Source: Closterium sp. NIES-65
Taxonomy: Eukaryota; Streptophyta; Zygnematophyceae; Desmidiales; Closteriaceae
Direction: 5' to 3'
DNA length: 64,000 nt
Assembly (NCBI GenBank): GCA_948144175.1
Contig: CANXME010002457.1
Location: 124,001 to 188,000 of the forward strand
Below are positions 28,801 to 61,779 of the stretch, piece by piece. A program made the position numbers and the translations under genes. The notes under the pieces were generated by a model. It was not told the DNA's origin. It worked only from the letters and a program-made list of their open reading frames with translations, and made no database searches. Within the stretch, counting starts at the first letter, position 1, and every line of letters starts with the position of its first letter.

Positions 28801-31800
28801 GCACCCTCAGCTGGCTCACCTCCCTGTCAGTCACGTTTGTCAGATGAGTCGACCTTCGAGTCGTGCTAAAGGCCATTTCATAAGTTATTTTGAGTTGCAT
28901 CAAGAGGCAACCTGCGTAGGCTTACCTATCTCTGAGACACGTTCGTCTGCCACACCACACAAGAATCACAAAGAGCATTGTTCGTCACACTGAAGGCAGC
29001 CTTGCTCCCAATTCCAAGACATCTTTTTAAAACCATCTCTGAGACAAGTTCGTTATACTGGATTGAATTCTGAAATTTCTCAACAATCTCTTAAACCATC
29101 TCCCCCTCTACCTGCTTGTGTGTTTTCTCTTCTCACTCCCTCAACCCGCCTCTCCTCCCTCCCATTCTTCAGTGCCTTGCGCAAGAATCGCAACAGTGGC
29201 ATCATTCCGAATTCCACCACCACCCTTGCTTGTTCCCTTTCTCCTCCCTCGCACCGCCCCCCTCTCCCCCACATCCCCCCCACCCCTACCAGCTTATTGA
29301 ACAAGAATCCCATTCGTGGGCGGTTCCGGGATTCTATCACTGCCCAACTCTTGCTTGTTCCCTTTCTTCATCCCCACTTCCCCTACATTCCCCCCACCTC
29401 TACCAGCTCGTTGCACAAGAATCGCATTGGTGGCATTGTTCCCGATTCCATTACCACGATGCTCGCCTTGTCACACCTGTGCGTATACCAGCCACACACT
29501 CAAAACTCATCGCCTTGTTGCGTCTTTGCGTATACCACACCACTCTTTATTGGAGATGATAGTAGATTCAGCTGAAGAATCGCATCGGCGGCACCATTCT
29601 TGATTCCATTACCTTTATGCTCGCCTTGTCGCACCTGTGCGTATACCACACCACGGTTAATTAAAGATGTTAGTTGTAACGCACTAACTCAAAGAAGTAA
29701 CATGCTCATATGAAGATCTAACATTTGTAATCGAAAATACAATGTTGTAACATGCTTATTTGAAGACGTAACGCACTCACATGAAGATGTAATGCGTTCG
29801 CACATGAAAAGGTAATGCAGTCACCTGCCCTTGCCATCTCTCCTGCAAATTCTCTCTCCAAATGCACTGACCTCTCACAAAACCCTCTCTGCCTCTGCCC
29901 TGCATCCATCTTTCCCACACAGCGACCGATCGTGCAGCCAGCGCTCTGGGACCCAGAGAGAACGCCCTCTGTAGTATCAATTTCTCAGTCAACTCAAACA
30001 CTCTGATAAATGGGAGTTTTTGAGACGTCTGAAAAACTCCCTCGCATCACCCAGCGCTCTGGGACCCAGAGACAACCCATTCGCAATATCGGTTTCTCAG
30101 TCGACTCAAGAACCCCCCTCTGCTGTCCATCTGTGGCCGTATTCTGCGCCCCTCTATCAAACACAGCGACCTATCCTACAACCAGCTCTCTGGCACCCTG
30201 CCGGCCAACATCGGTAACCTTCAGAAGCTCGTCGACCTGTACGTGTATCCCCTCTCCCTCTTCCTAAGGTGCTCATACAAACAGGGGAAGCCTCATGCTC
30301 ATACAAACAGGGGAAGCCTCATGCTCATACAAACAGGGGAAGCCTCATGCTCATACAAACAGGGGAAGCCTCATGCTCATACAAACAGGGGAAGCCTCAT
30401 GCTCATACAAACAGGGGAAGGGTTCCTCCTCATACGCAAAAAGGTAAAACAAAAACAAACAAAAAAAACAAACAAAAAAAACAAACAAAACTCAATAGCA
30501 CCCTCCCAAGCCATCTTGCACGAGTGCCCACCACCTCTCCTATTGCTCAGTTTTCTGGGACCCTGCCATACAACATCAGTGACCCCCAGAAGCCCATTCA
30601 CCTGTACGTTGATTCCAACTCAAAAGCGAATCCCTCCCAAGCCAAGCCATCTTTCACGAAAGCCCCTATTGGCCTCACATCTCCTATGTTCAGCTCTCTG
30701 GGACCCTGCCTGCCCTGCAATATTGGTATATCATGTGTACCTGACCACAGACACCCGTCCACCTGTATGTGAATTCTTGCCATCTCATCCATGTGTGCTG
30801 TATCGTGTGTTCTCTCCCCCTTGTAGAAAGAAGATTTTTGAGACGTCCTACGTCCATCGTATCTACGTCTCTAAAATCTTCTTTCTACACGTGGTATTGT
30901 GTGTTCTCTCCCCCTTTCCCCCTCCAACCGCCATCCATCCCCCCTCCCCAGCTATGTTGGCAATACGGACATGCAAGGGAGCTTGCCCGAGACCCTTGCA
31001 ACAATGACCCTGTTTGGGATAAATTTTTGAGTCGACTTAGTTGTAGTTGCTTGCTGCGTCACTTGACCCACCCCTATCCCTCCCCAGCTACGTCGGCAAC
31101 ACGGACATGCAAGGGAGCTTACCCGAGACCCTTGCAACAATGACCAACCTCAAAACCTTGTAAGTAATGCACCACTTTGCATTTCTCCCTCTCTCGCAAC
31201 CCTGTAACCGTTGTCGCTCTGTTGGTATCCTTATTGAACGCGCCTTCCTCTTTATAGCTTTCCCATGCCATCACCCCATGCCATCACCCAATGCCATCAC
31301 TCCTTCTATCACCTCCTATCATCGCATCCACCACTGCAGGTCGTACGACGGACGGGCTGCTCATGTCGTGCCCCACAGGGCTCTGCACTTTTGATGCTGT
31401 CAACACCAGCTTTCACCCCCCTTTCCATCACCATCACCCCACCCATTACCGCAGGTCGTACGACGCGCTGCTCATGTCGTGCCCCACAAAGCCTTGTACC
31501 GTTGATGCTGTCAACATGCGCTATCTCACCTTATGCTCCCACCCCTCTTTCCATCATCAGCACCCCACACCTCACCGCAGGTCATACGACAGCCTGCTCA
31601 TGTCGTGCCCCACAGGGGGCGTGCACCGTTGATGCTGTCAACAGCACCCTCTTCTGCTCCGACTGTTTTGGAATGCGTCAAACATGTTACCCTACACCCT
31701 TTGATGTTATACCCCCCCACGGCAGATCGTATGACGGCCTGCTCATGTCGTGCCCCACAGGGGCATGCACCGTTGATGCTGTCAACACCACCCTCTTCTG

Positions 31801-34800
31801 CTCCGACTGCTCTGTCTTCTGCTCCTCTTGCGGTGCCACACCTGGTAATAGCAAGCAAGCAACCAGCCAACTACCTGCCAGCTACCGGGAAACTACCTGG
31901 GAACACCAACCTCTGTCTACCTGCCAAGCAAGCAACCTGCCACCAACCTGGCAGAACCTGGCAGGCCACAAACTTTCTTGCTTCCCTCTGACACATTTTT
32001 TTTTTTTTTTTTTTTTTAATATTTCTCAAATACCACTTGTTGCAGGTGGTTTTTGAGAATTCTAGAAATTTATTCAAAACCTGGCAACTAAGTCTCTTGT
32101 TTCACTCTTCCCTGCTCCTCTTCCCCCCACATCCGCTTCCCCCCACTTGACGTCCTCCTCTTTCTGCTCCCCCCCACCTCTTTCCCGCCAACCAGCGCAA
32201 CCCTCCTCTCCAGTCCCAGCCAGCCCTCCGCCCGCCCCTCCTTCCTCCCCCTCGCCACCTGCCCCTTCCCCTTCCCCCCCGTCCGCGGAGGGGGGAGGGG
32301 GGGTGTCGACAGGGGTGGTTGTGGGGGTGGTAGTGGGAGCAGTGGTGCTGTTGCTGGGAGTGGTGCTTGTAGCGGTGTGCTTGTATCAGAGGAAGCGCAA
32401 GGCAAGAGCAGCAGCAGATCAAGGTGAGTCAGAGAGAAAAGAAACAGAACCCGTGTGAAGGGGTGTGAAGGGGTGTGAAGGGGTGTGAAGGGGTAGGAGA
32501 CTGTTAGGCGCTTGCCGATTCATGAGGTGAGGCAGAGAGGAGGGTGAATGCTATCACAGGGCTAGAGCAGCAGCAGATCTGATTGAAGAAGGGTTTTGAA
32601 TGCTATCACAGGGCTAGATCAGCAGCAGATCTGATTGAAGAAGGGTTTTGAATGCTATCACAGGGCTAGAGCAGCAGCAGATCTGATTGAAGAAGGGTTT
32701 TGAATGCTATCACAGGGCTAGAGCAGCAGCAGATCAAGGTGAGGCAGAGAGGAAAGAAACAGAAGGGGTGAGAAGCGGTGTGAAAAGGGGGGGGGGGGGG
32801 GGGGGGGGGGAGGGGATGGTAGAAGATGATTAAGGAGCCTAGGGATTACTAAGGTGTTTGCCGATTCATAAATTGAGGCAGAGAGGAGGGGACATCTGAG
32901 AACCTACAGTGGCAGTGCTGCTCCCCCTGGGAACCTGCAGTGGCAGTGCTCATGCGTTACAGACCTTGGGGCACCTGAGATTTGAACAAGCTGCTATCAA
33001 CGATTATCTTACACCTTTTTGCCTCTCCTCCCCACCCTTCATCCCCCCCCCCTTCCCCCCTAAGCAGCAGCAGCGGCGGGGATATCTGGGGGCGGGCAGT
33101 GCCAGCGCTACCCCTTGGCGGACGTGCAGCGGGCGACCAACAACTGGGCAGAGGCCAACCGGATTGGCAGCGGCGGGTTCGGGGACGTGTTCAGGGGAGT
33201 GTCGCCTCACGACCCCTCGGTGCTGTGGGCCGTGAAGCGAGCCACCGTCATCACCAGTGACTTCCGCCGAGAGGTACGTGGAGTGGTGAGGTGCGGGTGT
33301 GGTGGGGTGTGGTATGGTGCAGTGCGGTGCAGTGTGGTGTGGTGCGGTGTGGTGTGGTATGGTGCAGTGCAATGCGGTGTACCACCCAGCTAGTGTGCAG
33401 TGGGTCTGGGGATGTGTTCAGGGTAGTGTTGCAAGATGACCCATCAGTGGTTGGGGCTGTGAAGCGAGCCACCGTCATCACAAGTGACTTCCGCTGGGAG
33501 GTGCGCGGTACGGTGTGGTGTGTTGCTGTATGGTGCGGTGCAGTGCGGTGTGGTGTGGTGTGGTGTGGTGTGGTATGGTGCAGGGCAATGGGGGTACCTC
33601 CTAGCTACTGTGCGGCGGGTTCGGGGATGTGTTCAGGGAAGTGTTTTCCCCACGACCCGTAGGTGGTGTGGGCTGTGAAGCAAGTCACCGCGATCACAGG
33701 TGACTTCCGACAGGAGGTGCGCTGTGGTGTGGTGCGTGGGTCTGACGCAGTTGTGTGTGGTATGGTGTCTCATGCACTCTCCTTCTCCCCCCCACCCCCC
33801 ACACCTCGCCCTCCCCCAACCCCTCTCTACCTACTCCCTCCCTCCCCCCTCCCACCACAGATCAACGAGATGGCGTCAAAGCACCACCCCAACCTCATGC
33901 CCTTCCCCCCCCCACCTCCTCTCCTTCCCGTTCCCTCCCCTTCCCCCCCTTTCCCCTCACCACAGATCAACGAGATGGCATCGAAGCACCACCCCAACCT
34001 CGTGCGGCTACTGGGCTACTGCATCGAGGTGGATAAGGCAGCTGAGAGCACGGAGCAGATTCTCATCTATGAGTTCATGGATAATGGGGATCTGGAGAGG
34101 TGGATTGGACCAGGTTGGTACAATGCCTGCTTGCGTTGCCTGTTGTATCGAAGGTGCTGCCTCTGAAGCACGGAGCGGATTCTCAGCTATGAGTTCAGCT
34201 GGATTAGACCAGACCAGGTGGGTGGGTGTTGCCCTACCCTATGGTGGGTGGTATGGCTGTTGGGCTGGGCTACTGCATCGAGGTGGACAAGGCAGCTGAG
34301 AGCACGGAGCAGATTCTCATCTATGGGTACATGGATAACGGAGGCCTCGAGAGGTGGATCGGACGAGGCGAGGTGCGTGACCGTATGGGTTTTTCAGGGG
34401 CCCGAGAAGGCATCTCGTGCCTCGAAGCACCTCAGTACTCGTCAATGAGTTGAGTTTATGGACAATGGAGCCCTCGGGAGGTGGAGTAGACAAGGTGAGT
34501 GGGTGCTGCGCCTTGCCTTTCCTTCCTGTGGGCTAAGCTGTGAATGCCTGCTTCTCACCATTTGATATGCTTCCTCGCGTCGCCTGCAGTGTGGAAGTGA
34601 TGCCACCACGGCATTTTCACCTGTCGTGCCTAGCACATTCTCGTTCTGCAACCCATCCATTCTGACTTGAGTGTTTGCATTGTCCTACAAGGTTACTTTT
34701 GAGTCGACTCAGAAGTCACTCCTGACTTGAGTGTTTGCATTGTCCTACAAGGTTACTTTTGAGTCGACTCAGAAGTCACTCCTGACTTGAGTGTTTGCAT

Positions 34801-37228
34801 TGTCCTACAAGGTTACTTTTGAGTCGACTCAGAAGTCACTCCTGACTTGAGTGTTTGCATTGTCCTACAAGGTTACTTTTGAGTCGACTCAGAAGTCACT
34901 CCTGACTTGAGTGTTTGCATTGTCCTACAAGGTTACTTTTGAGTCGACTCAGAAGTCACTCCTGACTTGAGTGTTTGCATTGTCCTACAAGGTTACTTTT
35001 GAGTCGACTCAGAAGTCACTCCTGACTTGAGTGTTTGCATTGTCCTACAAGGTTACTTTTGAGTCGACTCAGAAGTCACTCCTGACTTGAGTGTTTGCAT
35101 TGTCCTACAAGGTTACTTTTGAGTCGACTCAGAAGTCACTCCTGACTTGAGTGTTTGCATTGTCCTACAAGGTTACTTTTGAGTCGACTCAGAAGTCACT
35201 CCTGACTTGAGTGTTTGCATTGTCCTACAAGGTTACTTTTGAGTCGACTCAGAAGTCACTCCTGACTTGAGTGTTTGCATTGTCCTACAAGGTTACTTTT
35301 GAGTCGACTCAGAAGTCACTCCTGACTTGAGTGTTTGCATTGTCCTACAAGGTTACTTTTGAGTCGACTCAGAAGTCACTCCTGACTTGAGTGTTTGCAT
35401 TGTCCTACAAGGTTACTTTTGAGTCGACTCAGAAGTCACTCCTGACTTGAGTGTTTGCATTGTCCTACAAGGTTACTTTTGAGTCGACTCAGAAGTCACT
35501 CCTGACTTGAGGGTTCGCGTTGTCCTACTGCACTCAAAGTCTGGCTTCCTGTTGAGAAGCCACTGAGCCTGCGGCAGCACTTTGACTCAGCTCATAGGGG
35601 TGGCTCAGGGGTGCAAGCAGTGGAGGCTCAGCACCTCCACTGCTTGCATCAGCTCCCACACACATTCACACGCTTGTGAATTCAGTATTTGCCTTGTCCT
35701 ACTGGACTCACCATTCGGCCTCCTCCCCCCACCACTACCAACCACCAGGTGTTGAGAAGCCGCTGACCCTGCGGCAGCGCTTTGACGTGCTCATCGGGGT
35801 GGCTCAGGGCTTGCAGTACCTCCACAGCTTCAACATTGTTCATCGCGACATCAAACCCGCCAACATCCTTCTTGACAAGAAAATGCAGGTGAAACACTTA
35901 ATAAGTTATAACACAAGCACACAACGACGCTACTCTCTCTGCCATTACTGATTCATCCTTTTTTGCAATTCTTCTGGTCTCACAGTGCGAATCTGTCTCC
36001 TGAACCATCATCTCCCTCGTCTCCCCTCTCCCCCTTCTCTCCTCTCCCCTCGTCTCCCCTCTCCCCCTTCTCTCCTCTCCCCTCGTCTCCCCTCTCCCCC
36101 TTCCTCAGACCAAGATAGCTGACTTTGGGCTGGTGAGGATGGGCGAGGGCACTGCAGTGGGTCACACGCGGGTGATGGGAACGCCAGGCTATGTAGATCC
36201 CGCTTATTTCAAGTCGCAGAAGGCCACGCCAGCCGCAGACGTGCATAGGTGAGGACGCGGGTGTGCGTGGGTTCAGACTGGTAACAAGCTGGTGGAAGGA
36301 ATGACATCAATAAGGCCACTACAGCAGCAGAGGTGCACATGCGAATGGAGAGCAAAAATGGGGTCTGAGCACCACCACCGGTGTAGACTTTTAAGGCGCC
36401 TTTCGTCTCATCACCCGCGATTGTGAGGCGCCTCAAAAGTCACCACAGCAGCAGAGGTGCACATGTGAGTGGAGAGCAAAAGTGGGGTCTGAACACAAGG
36501 TACAGGGGCCAGGCCACAAACAACCACCTCTGCTACATGCACCCATCCAAGCACCGTTATCACTGTGCTGGTCCCCTCTTCACCCCTCCCTCCCAGCTTC
36601 GGAGTGGTGATGCTGACAGTCATTACTGCCCGCAAGGCTCTAGACTCTTTGGACGACAACCAAGTAAACCTCAAGAAATGGGTGAGTTTGGTACGGATTT
36701 GAGAGAGGGCATTGTTGTTGTCGTCGTCGTCGTCGTCGTCGGTATGATTACTATCATCGTAGTTATTATCGGTATTAATGCTATTACAAATACAATCACC
36801 ACGATAGCTATAATTAATGTAATCACTTGTAACATTCCACTCATGCCCTTCCCCTCCTCCAGGTGGAACCATTCTTGGAGGCCGGAAATGCAGATGCTAT
36901 CAAAGACCCGCGGCTGGACGCCCCCAGCGATGTGGTGCTCAAGCTCGCCTGCTTCGCCCTCTCCTGCACCGCCACGCCCGTGGCCACCCGCCCGTCCATG
37001 GCGCGCATTCTCTCCGACCTCATCGCCATGAAGGAGGAGTTCCTCGGAGCTGATGTGGATCCAGTGCTGGTGAATATTGACAGTGACCTGGCAGATCGCA
37101 AGGGCTCGAACTTCTCGCAGGAGATTCGGCGGGCACAAGAGGTGGCCTCGGAGCGTGAAGGGGTGTCGGGTTTGAGCATTGGGATGGTGTCAATTGGGGA
37201 GATGGATTCCTCTGATAGCGGTGTATGA
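22893..37228 (+). CDS. RLK2: LRR receptor-like kinase (794-aa model)
   Basis: Exons: 22893-23007, 23737-23857, 24744-24815, 25829-25900, 26151-26222, 26740-26808, 27257-27328, 28105-28176, 28754-28825, 29407-29478, 30167-30238, 31088-31159, 31726-31844, 32196-32423, 33068-33273, 33966-34113, 35749-35888, 36109-36248, 36597-36681, 36863-37228. Phases agree and the total is 2,385 nt. Plasma-membrane receptor: signal peptide ([16 protein letters not shown]), LRR cap [18 protein letters not shown]...CSIAYNISC, ten LRR exons, Cys module (SCPTGACTV...[11 protein letters not shown]), a short Pro-rich stalk of about 30 residues, membrane helix ([20 protein letters not shown]) and kinase. Gly loop [26 protein letters not shown] in [17 protein letters not shown]; all catalytic residues are present, so it is probably an active RD Ser/Thr kinase. 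The kinase exon could start 3 or 6 nt either way at a CAGCAG acceptor run. Confidence 0.88.
23117..23490. repeat. 20-bp GAGTCACCATGAGTCATCAC repeat
   Basis: About 18 imperfect units in the first RLK2 intron. The intron also contains a C-rich tract near 23640. Confidence 0.85.
24157..24543. repeat. 12-bp GACTGCCGTCCC minisatellite
   Basis: About 32 units with CCGTCC/CCATCC/CTGTCC variants in the intron before LRR exon 24744-24815. Confidence 0.9.
24850..25090 (+). repeat. Partial LRR exon copies around the intron 24816-25828
   Basis: A copy of the 3' half of exon 24744-24815 with donor (CACCT|GTGAGT) lies at about 24872-24916. A degenerate copy of the start of exon 25829-25900 (GGTGGCAGGACAATG...GGCATCACAGGCT) lies at about 25048-25087. 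Confidence 0.65.
25143..25721. repeat. 12-bp CCACTCTCACTG minisatellite, about 48 units
   Basis: Very homogeneous array just upstream of LRR exon 25829-25900. The exon itself contains CTCACTGCCCTCACC, so the unit may have been seeded by exon sequence. Confidence 0.9.
26633..26700 (+). repeat. Truncated copy of LRR exon 26740-26808
   Basis: Acceptor plus CTCCCTCTATACCAACCAAC through GGCCCCCTTCC, then intron-like sequence. There is no donor. Confidence 0.75.
26893..27095. repeat. 14-bp CTTCCCTTTCGCCT minisatellite
   Basis: About 14 units in the intron after exon 26740-26808. Polypyrimidine, so it could also act as a decoy polypyrimidine tract. Confidence 0.9.
27566..27674. repeat. Palindrome flanked by 39-bp repeats that themselves carry core-swapped palindromes
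   Basis: Perfect TTTTGAGGCGCCTCAAAA at 27605-27622. Flanking direct repeats 27566-27604 and 27636-27674 are identical except inside an inner palindrome relative: AGGCGCCT on the left, AGACGTCT on the right, that is, two symmetric changes. Confidence 0.92.
27745..28335 (+). repeat. Partial copies of LRR exon 28105-28176
   Basis: Copies with acceptor at about 27742 and 27954, both decayed, precede the intact exon, and a near full-length copy with donor (CACGT|GTAAGC) follows at about 28250-28330. TTTTGATTCGACTCAAAA (27889-27906) lies between ~39-bp direct repeats at about 27847-27885 and 27911-27949. Confidence 0.8.
29170..29640 (+). repeat. Copies of LRR exon 29407-29478
   Basis: Copies at about 29173-29220 and 29299-29345 with acceptor-like CAG but no donor come before the intact exon. 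One copy at about 29568-29638 with donor GTGCGT comes after it. Confidence 0.8.
29924..30770 (+). repeat. Copies of LRR exon 30167-30238, with palindrome at 30013-30040
   Basis: Decayed copies near 29924 and 30050 flank an extended palindrome with 14-bp arms and one mismatch at 30013-30040. Downstream copies at about 30548-30602 (with GTACGT donor) and 30688-30730. Confidence 0.7.
30269..30425. repeat. 26-bp minisatellite, 6 units
   Basis: Unit GCTCATACAAACAGGGGAAG plus CCTCAT, just downstream of the donor of exon 30167-30238. Confidence 0.9.
30823..30888. repeat. Inverted repeat with 24-bp arms containing the GAGACGT half-site
   Basis: Arms 30823-30846 and 30865-30888 match at 23 of 24 positions with an 18-nt loop. 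The inner part of each arm is the TTTTGAGACGT half of the dispersed palindrome. The whole is bracketed by direct repeats CGTGTGTTCTCTCCCCCTT / TTGTGTGTTCTCTCCCCCTT. Confidence 0.9.
30957..31040 (+). repeat. Truncated copy of LRR exon 31088-31159 ending in a palindrome
   Basis: Acceptor plus exon copy through ACAATGACC, then TTTTTGAGTCGACTTAG (31025-31041), then the intact exon. Confidence 0.8.
31339..31720 (+). repeat. Three partial copies of the RLK2 Cys-module exon
   Basis: Copies start after CAG at about 31340, 31460 and 31580, each reading TTATGTC-like SYD..LLMSCPT. Only the fourth (31726-31844) keeps frame and donor. Confidence 0.85.
32547..32742. repeat. 52-bp repeat containing the RLK2 TM-exon 3' end
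   Basis: About 3.7 units (AATGCTATCACAGGGCTAGA...). Each carries AGAGCAGCAGCAGATC, the last bases of exon 32196-32423, and the final unit regains the donor CAAG|GTGAGG. Confidence 0.85.
33068..37228 (+). CDS. RLK2 kinase-domain exon block
   Basis: Exons 33068-33273 (Gly loop, AVKR), 33966-34113 ([19 protein letters not shown], hinge YEFMDNGDL), 35749-35888 ([16 protein letters not shown]), 36109-36248 (DFG, activation segment), 36597-36681 ([16 protein letters not shown]) and 36863-37228 (C-lobe [17 protein letters not shown] and tail). Exon lengths 148, 140, 140 and 85 are identical to those in RLK3. Part of the RLK2 CDS. Confidence 0.88.
33400..33720 (+). repeat. Two decayed copies of the RLK2 N-lobe kinase exon 3' part
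   Basis: Copies at about 33402-33501 and 33606-33717 repeat GGGGATGTGTTCAGGG...GACTTCCG..GAG and the donor GTGCGC, with indels that break the frame. Confidence 0.8.
34663..35502. repeat. 60-bp array, 14 exact-length units with a TCGA-core palindrome
   Basis: Unit starts TGACTTGAGTGTTTGCATTG and contains TTTTGAGTCGACTCAGAA (one arm mismatch). All 14 units are 60 bp and appear identical. It lies in the RLK2 intron between exons 33966-34113 and 35749-35888, and the host part of the unit resembles intron sequence near 35685. A decayed copy of exon 35749-35888 follows at about 35560-35620. Confidence 0.95.
36300..36500. repeat. ~55-bp direct repeats around two palindrome relatives
   Basis: CACTACAGCAGCAGAGGTGC... 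(about 36318) and CACCACAGCAGCAGAGGTGC... (about 36440) flank CTTTTAAGGCGCCTTT (36389-36403) and TGAGGCGCCTCAAAA (36424-36438). Confidence 0.85.
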
Positions 37229-38476
37229 GGGCCGGTGGTGTATGGTGCGTACGGTGTTACTTTAAGAGGGGGTGTTAGCACTGAGGAGGCGTGAGCATCT
37301 CCTGGTACGGGTGGGCGGGGTGACTCTATAACATGAAGGTGCATTGATTCGATTGGAGTAGAATCGCATCAAATGGCAGCTTCAATTGATATGTACGTTC
37401 CGTATGTGTTTATGGAATATAGTTCCGAAGTTGTTGGGCCTCATTGAAATCCAAACGGAACGGAATAATTGACACTGAGACGAGGAGTCTGAGGGAGCTC
37501 CTTATGTGACCTGGCCATTGGCTTCTTTTTAATACAGATTATCGATTTATGGATACTTCAATGCTAAGTATATATTTCAGTGAAATATGTTCCAGTCTTC
37601 CACAAGGCTCGGATCCTGGCTAGTCAACGAAGTCATGACGACAAGCCTTGCTGGCGGTAACACGTGTCGTCACCGTGGCTGAAAATTTGGATTGGCCACC
37701 GAGAGATTCCCCCCTAGAGAGCTCGGAGTTTTCCACGCTTGGGTGGAAAGCTGGCACGCAGTGTTTCGCCGAGCCCCAGCTTGGTTCCCCCGCAATCTCC
37801 CCACGTTCTTTTTCTTTCCCCCTTTCCCGCTCCCAATTCCCTTTGCCCGTTCCCCGTTTCCCGTCACCCCACCATCCCCTTTCCGCCTTCATCCTTCCGC
37901 TTACCCTTTCCCCTCGCCGTAAATCTACCCACCACAGGTGGATCATACACAAGCAACCGACGGGTTGGATTCTTTCTTGGTTGTCGGCGAGTCGGCGGCG
38001 CTTGTTCCACTCCAGCATTTCCCGTGACGAAGGTTTCGCTGTCCTTCGCAAGGTGCTACGTTTAGCCGCAGCCCTTTCGAGAAATCGCCGCAGCCCTTTC
38101 GAGAAATCGCCGCAGCCGCGGCATTTCGTCGCATTCCGTACGACAATCCGCCGCACCGCATTCCACACGGGCCGTGCATCCCGCCGCATTTCACGCTACA
38201 TCCGCCGCAGCTCATGCAAAACACCCCGCCGCTTAACACGTCGCTGCATCCGCCATATTCCACGCTGCCGGCCAAGAGGGTCGCGCTAGAGCCCGCAACT
38301 CGCGCTACAACCCCCCCGCGCCGCGGTGCGACTCGCGCCACAACCAGCCATTCGCCATTCGCGCTACAAACCCACCACGCTACAACTCGCCGCTTGCTAC
38401 AACCCCCACGCGCCGCTCCACTCGCGCAACAGCTCCGTCACGCGACATTCGCGCTACAACCAGCCGCTCTGAGATC
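37229..38476. other. RLK2-RLK3 intergenic region
   Basis: No gene recognised. The segment from about 37621 resembles one at the same distance (about 360-390 bp) after RLK1. The 3' half (38050-38470) is CG-rich and carries many CGCTACAAC and CGCCGC motifs. The RLK3 promoter should lie here. Confidence 0.6.
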
Positions 38477-60275
<21,799 letters not shown>

Positions 60276-61779
60276 GGTTTGTTCTAATGTGTCGTGGTGG
60301 GTTCGATGTTGAGTGGCATTCACTTTGTTCAAGGATGTGTTGTATGGATTACCGTACTATGGGGATTCTTGCCTGTGAGATTGCCATAACTCGTCGGCAA
60401 AATCGCAAAGTTCATTATTCAGCACTATGTTAATTGAGCTTGCTGCAGGAGGGAGTGAATGATCTGAGGTGGTACAGTTTTAGCACCCTTTCAATACTAT
60501 TTTTCATAACAGAGAAACAATAGCCAGCGGGATGGGCAGAAGGGTTAGCGAAGTGTGAGGGAGTTAAGGGAGTAGGATGGAGGGTTCTGTATTAGCACTT
60601 CGACAGACCAATAAAGAGTTAGCACTCCTAACAGCACATCCTATCACACAAGGACACACAAACAGACAGACCTTCCAATCCAAGCATCTCCAGACACAAC
60701 TCGGAAAAGGCACACAGGTGGGTGGAGGCTCAACTCGGAACAGGATCCCAGGTGGTTGGCGGATCCTGAAAACCCGCAATGCAAGCTGTGAGGCGTCTCG
60801 AAACACGACTACACCAACGCATATGGATCGTCCTCAGGGTCGGCGGCAGGCGGAGCAGCAGCACCAATGGGCTCTTCCTCAGCCCTTGGAGGCAGGGCCC
60901 TAGATATCAGACTTTAAAGTCTGATTCAGAGTCCGTTCAGACTTCTTTTTTTTACCTAGTCTGAAGTCTAGGATTTTTTTTATGTACCTTGTCTGATTTT
61001 TCAGAGGTTTTTTTATTGAGTTGTCTGAAATTTCAGCCTAATTTTTTAAGCGTAGGCTGTGCCTCAGACTTGTATCGGGGGTACACTCTGCGCGCTTATC
61101 GAAGAGAAGTTTCTTGGAAGTTTCCTTTCAATATGCTCATGGAGTGCCAGGACGTGAGCAACGCACACTTCAACAGCTGGGACATCCGAATACACTCGTT
61201 CGTCGAGAATATCTTCCAGTTACGCTGAGGAAATGGTTGCGTGATTACAGGATTTTTAAGACAAATCTCGTCACATGTAAGTTATTGCTAATGTATTGTA
61301 AAGAATAGGAGACTTTGATGCTCACACGCCACGCCAAGCAACAGTTTCTGCCTGCTGACAGCTCAGCTGCGTGGCACTTGGCCCACCTGATACAGATCGG
61401 GTGAACGATGACATCGCTAGAAAGGCAAATCCAAAATTGACAAAATTGGCACACAGGCGAGAAAATGGGTACAGAACGGTAATCACACACACGACAAAAC
61501 GAAATGAGATTAGCAGAAACAACCATGCGCTGCACGTGACAAAAACACCAGAACGCCGCTGACCTGAACAGTGGCGATGCACGAGCACGTTGCCTGATGT
61601 GTTGGCAGGCTGTAATCAGCTTCAATGCTATTATAGCTATGCTGTTATGAAACAATTGAAGTAACTCTGATAGTTCAGACAAAAAAAATTATGCTGGTCT
61701 GAATTTTCAGACTAAAAAAAATAGGTAACTCTGACAGCCAGACTAGGAAGAGGGGTGTACTCTGAGGCGTCAGACTACC
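60276..61779. other. Intergenic region with an AT-rich, possible terminal-inverted-repeat element
   Basis: Between RLK3 and the Ala-rich gene. The segment about 60905-61775 begins and ends in CAGACT-rich, T-run sequence: TTTTTTTTACCTAGTCTG on the left, and on the right CAGACTAAAAAAAATAGGTA, roughly its complement. This could be an old MITE-like or DNA element. A short open stretch ending at 61228 (MLMECQDVSNAHFNSW...) is not recognised. A decayed palindrome, GAGGCGTCTCGAAA, lies at 60790-60803. Confidence 0.45.

Noticed and set aside
61075..61228. Short frame ending NSWDIRIHSFVENIFQLR as a gene
   Set aside because: No recognisable domain, no supporting splice partner; possibly part of the AT-rich element.
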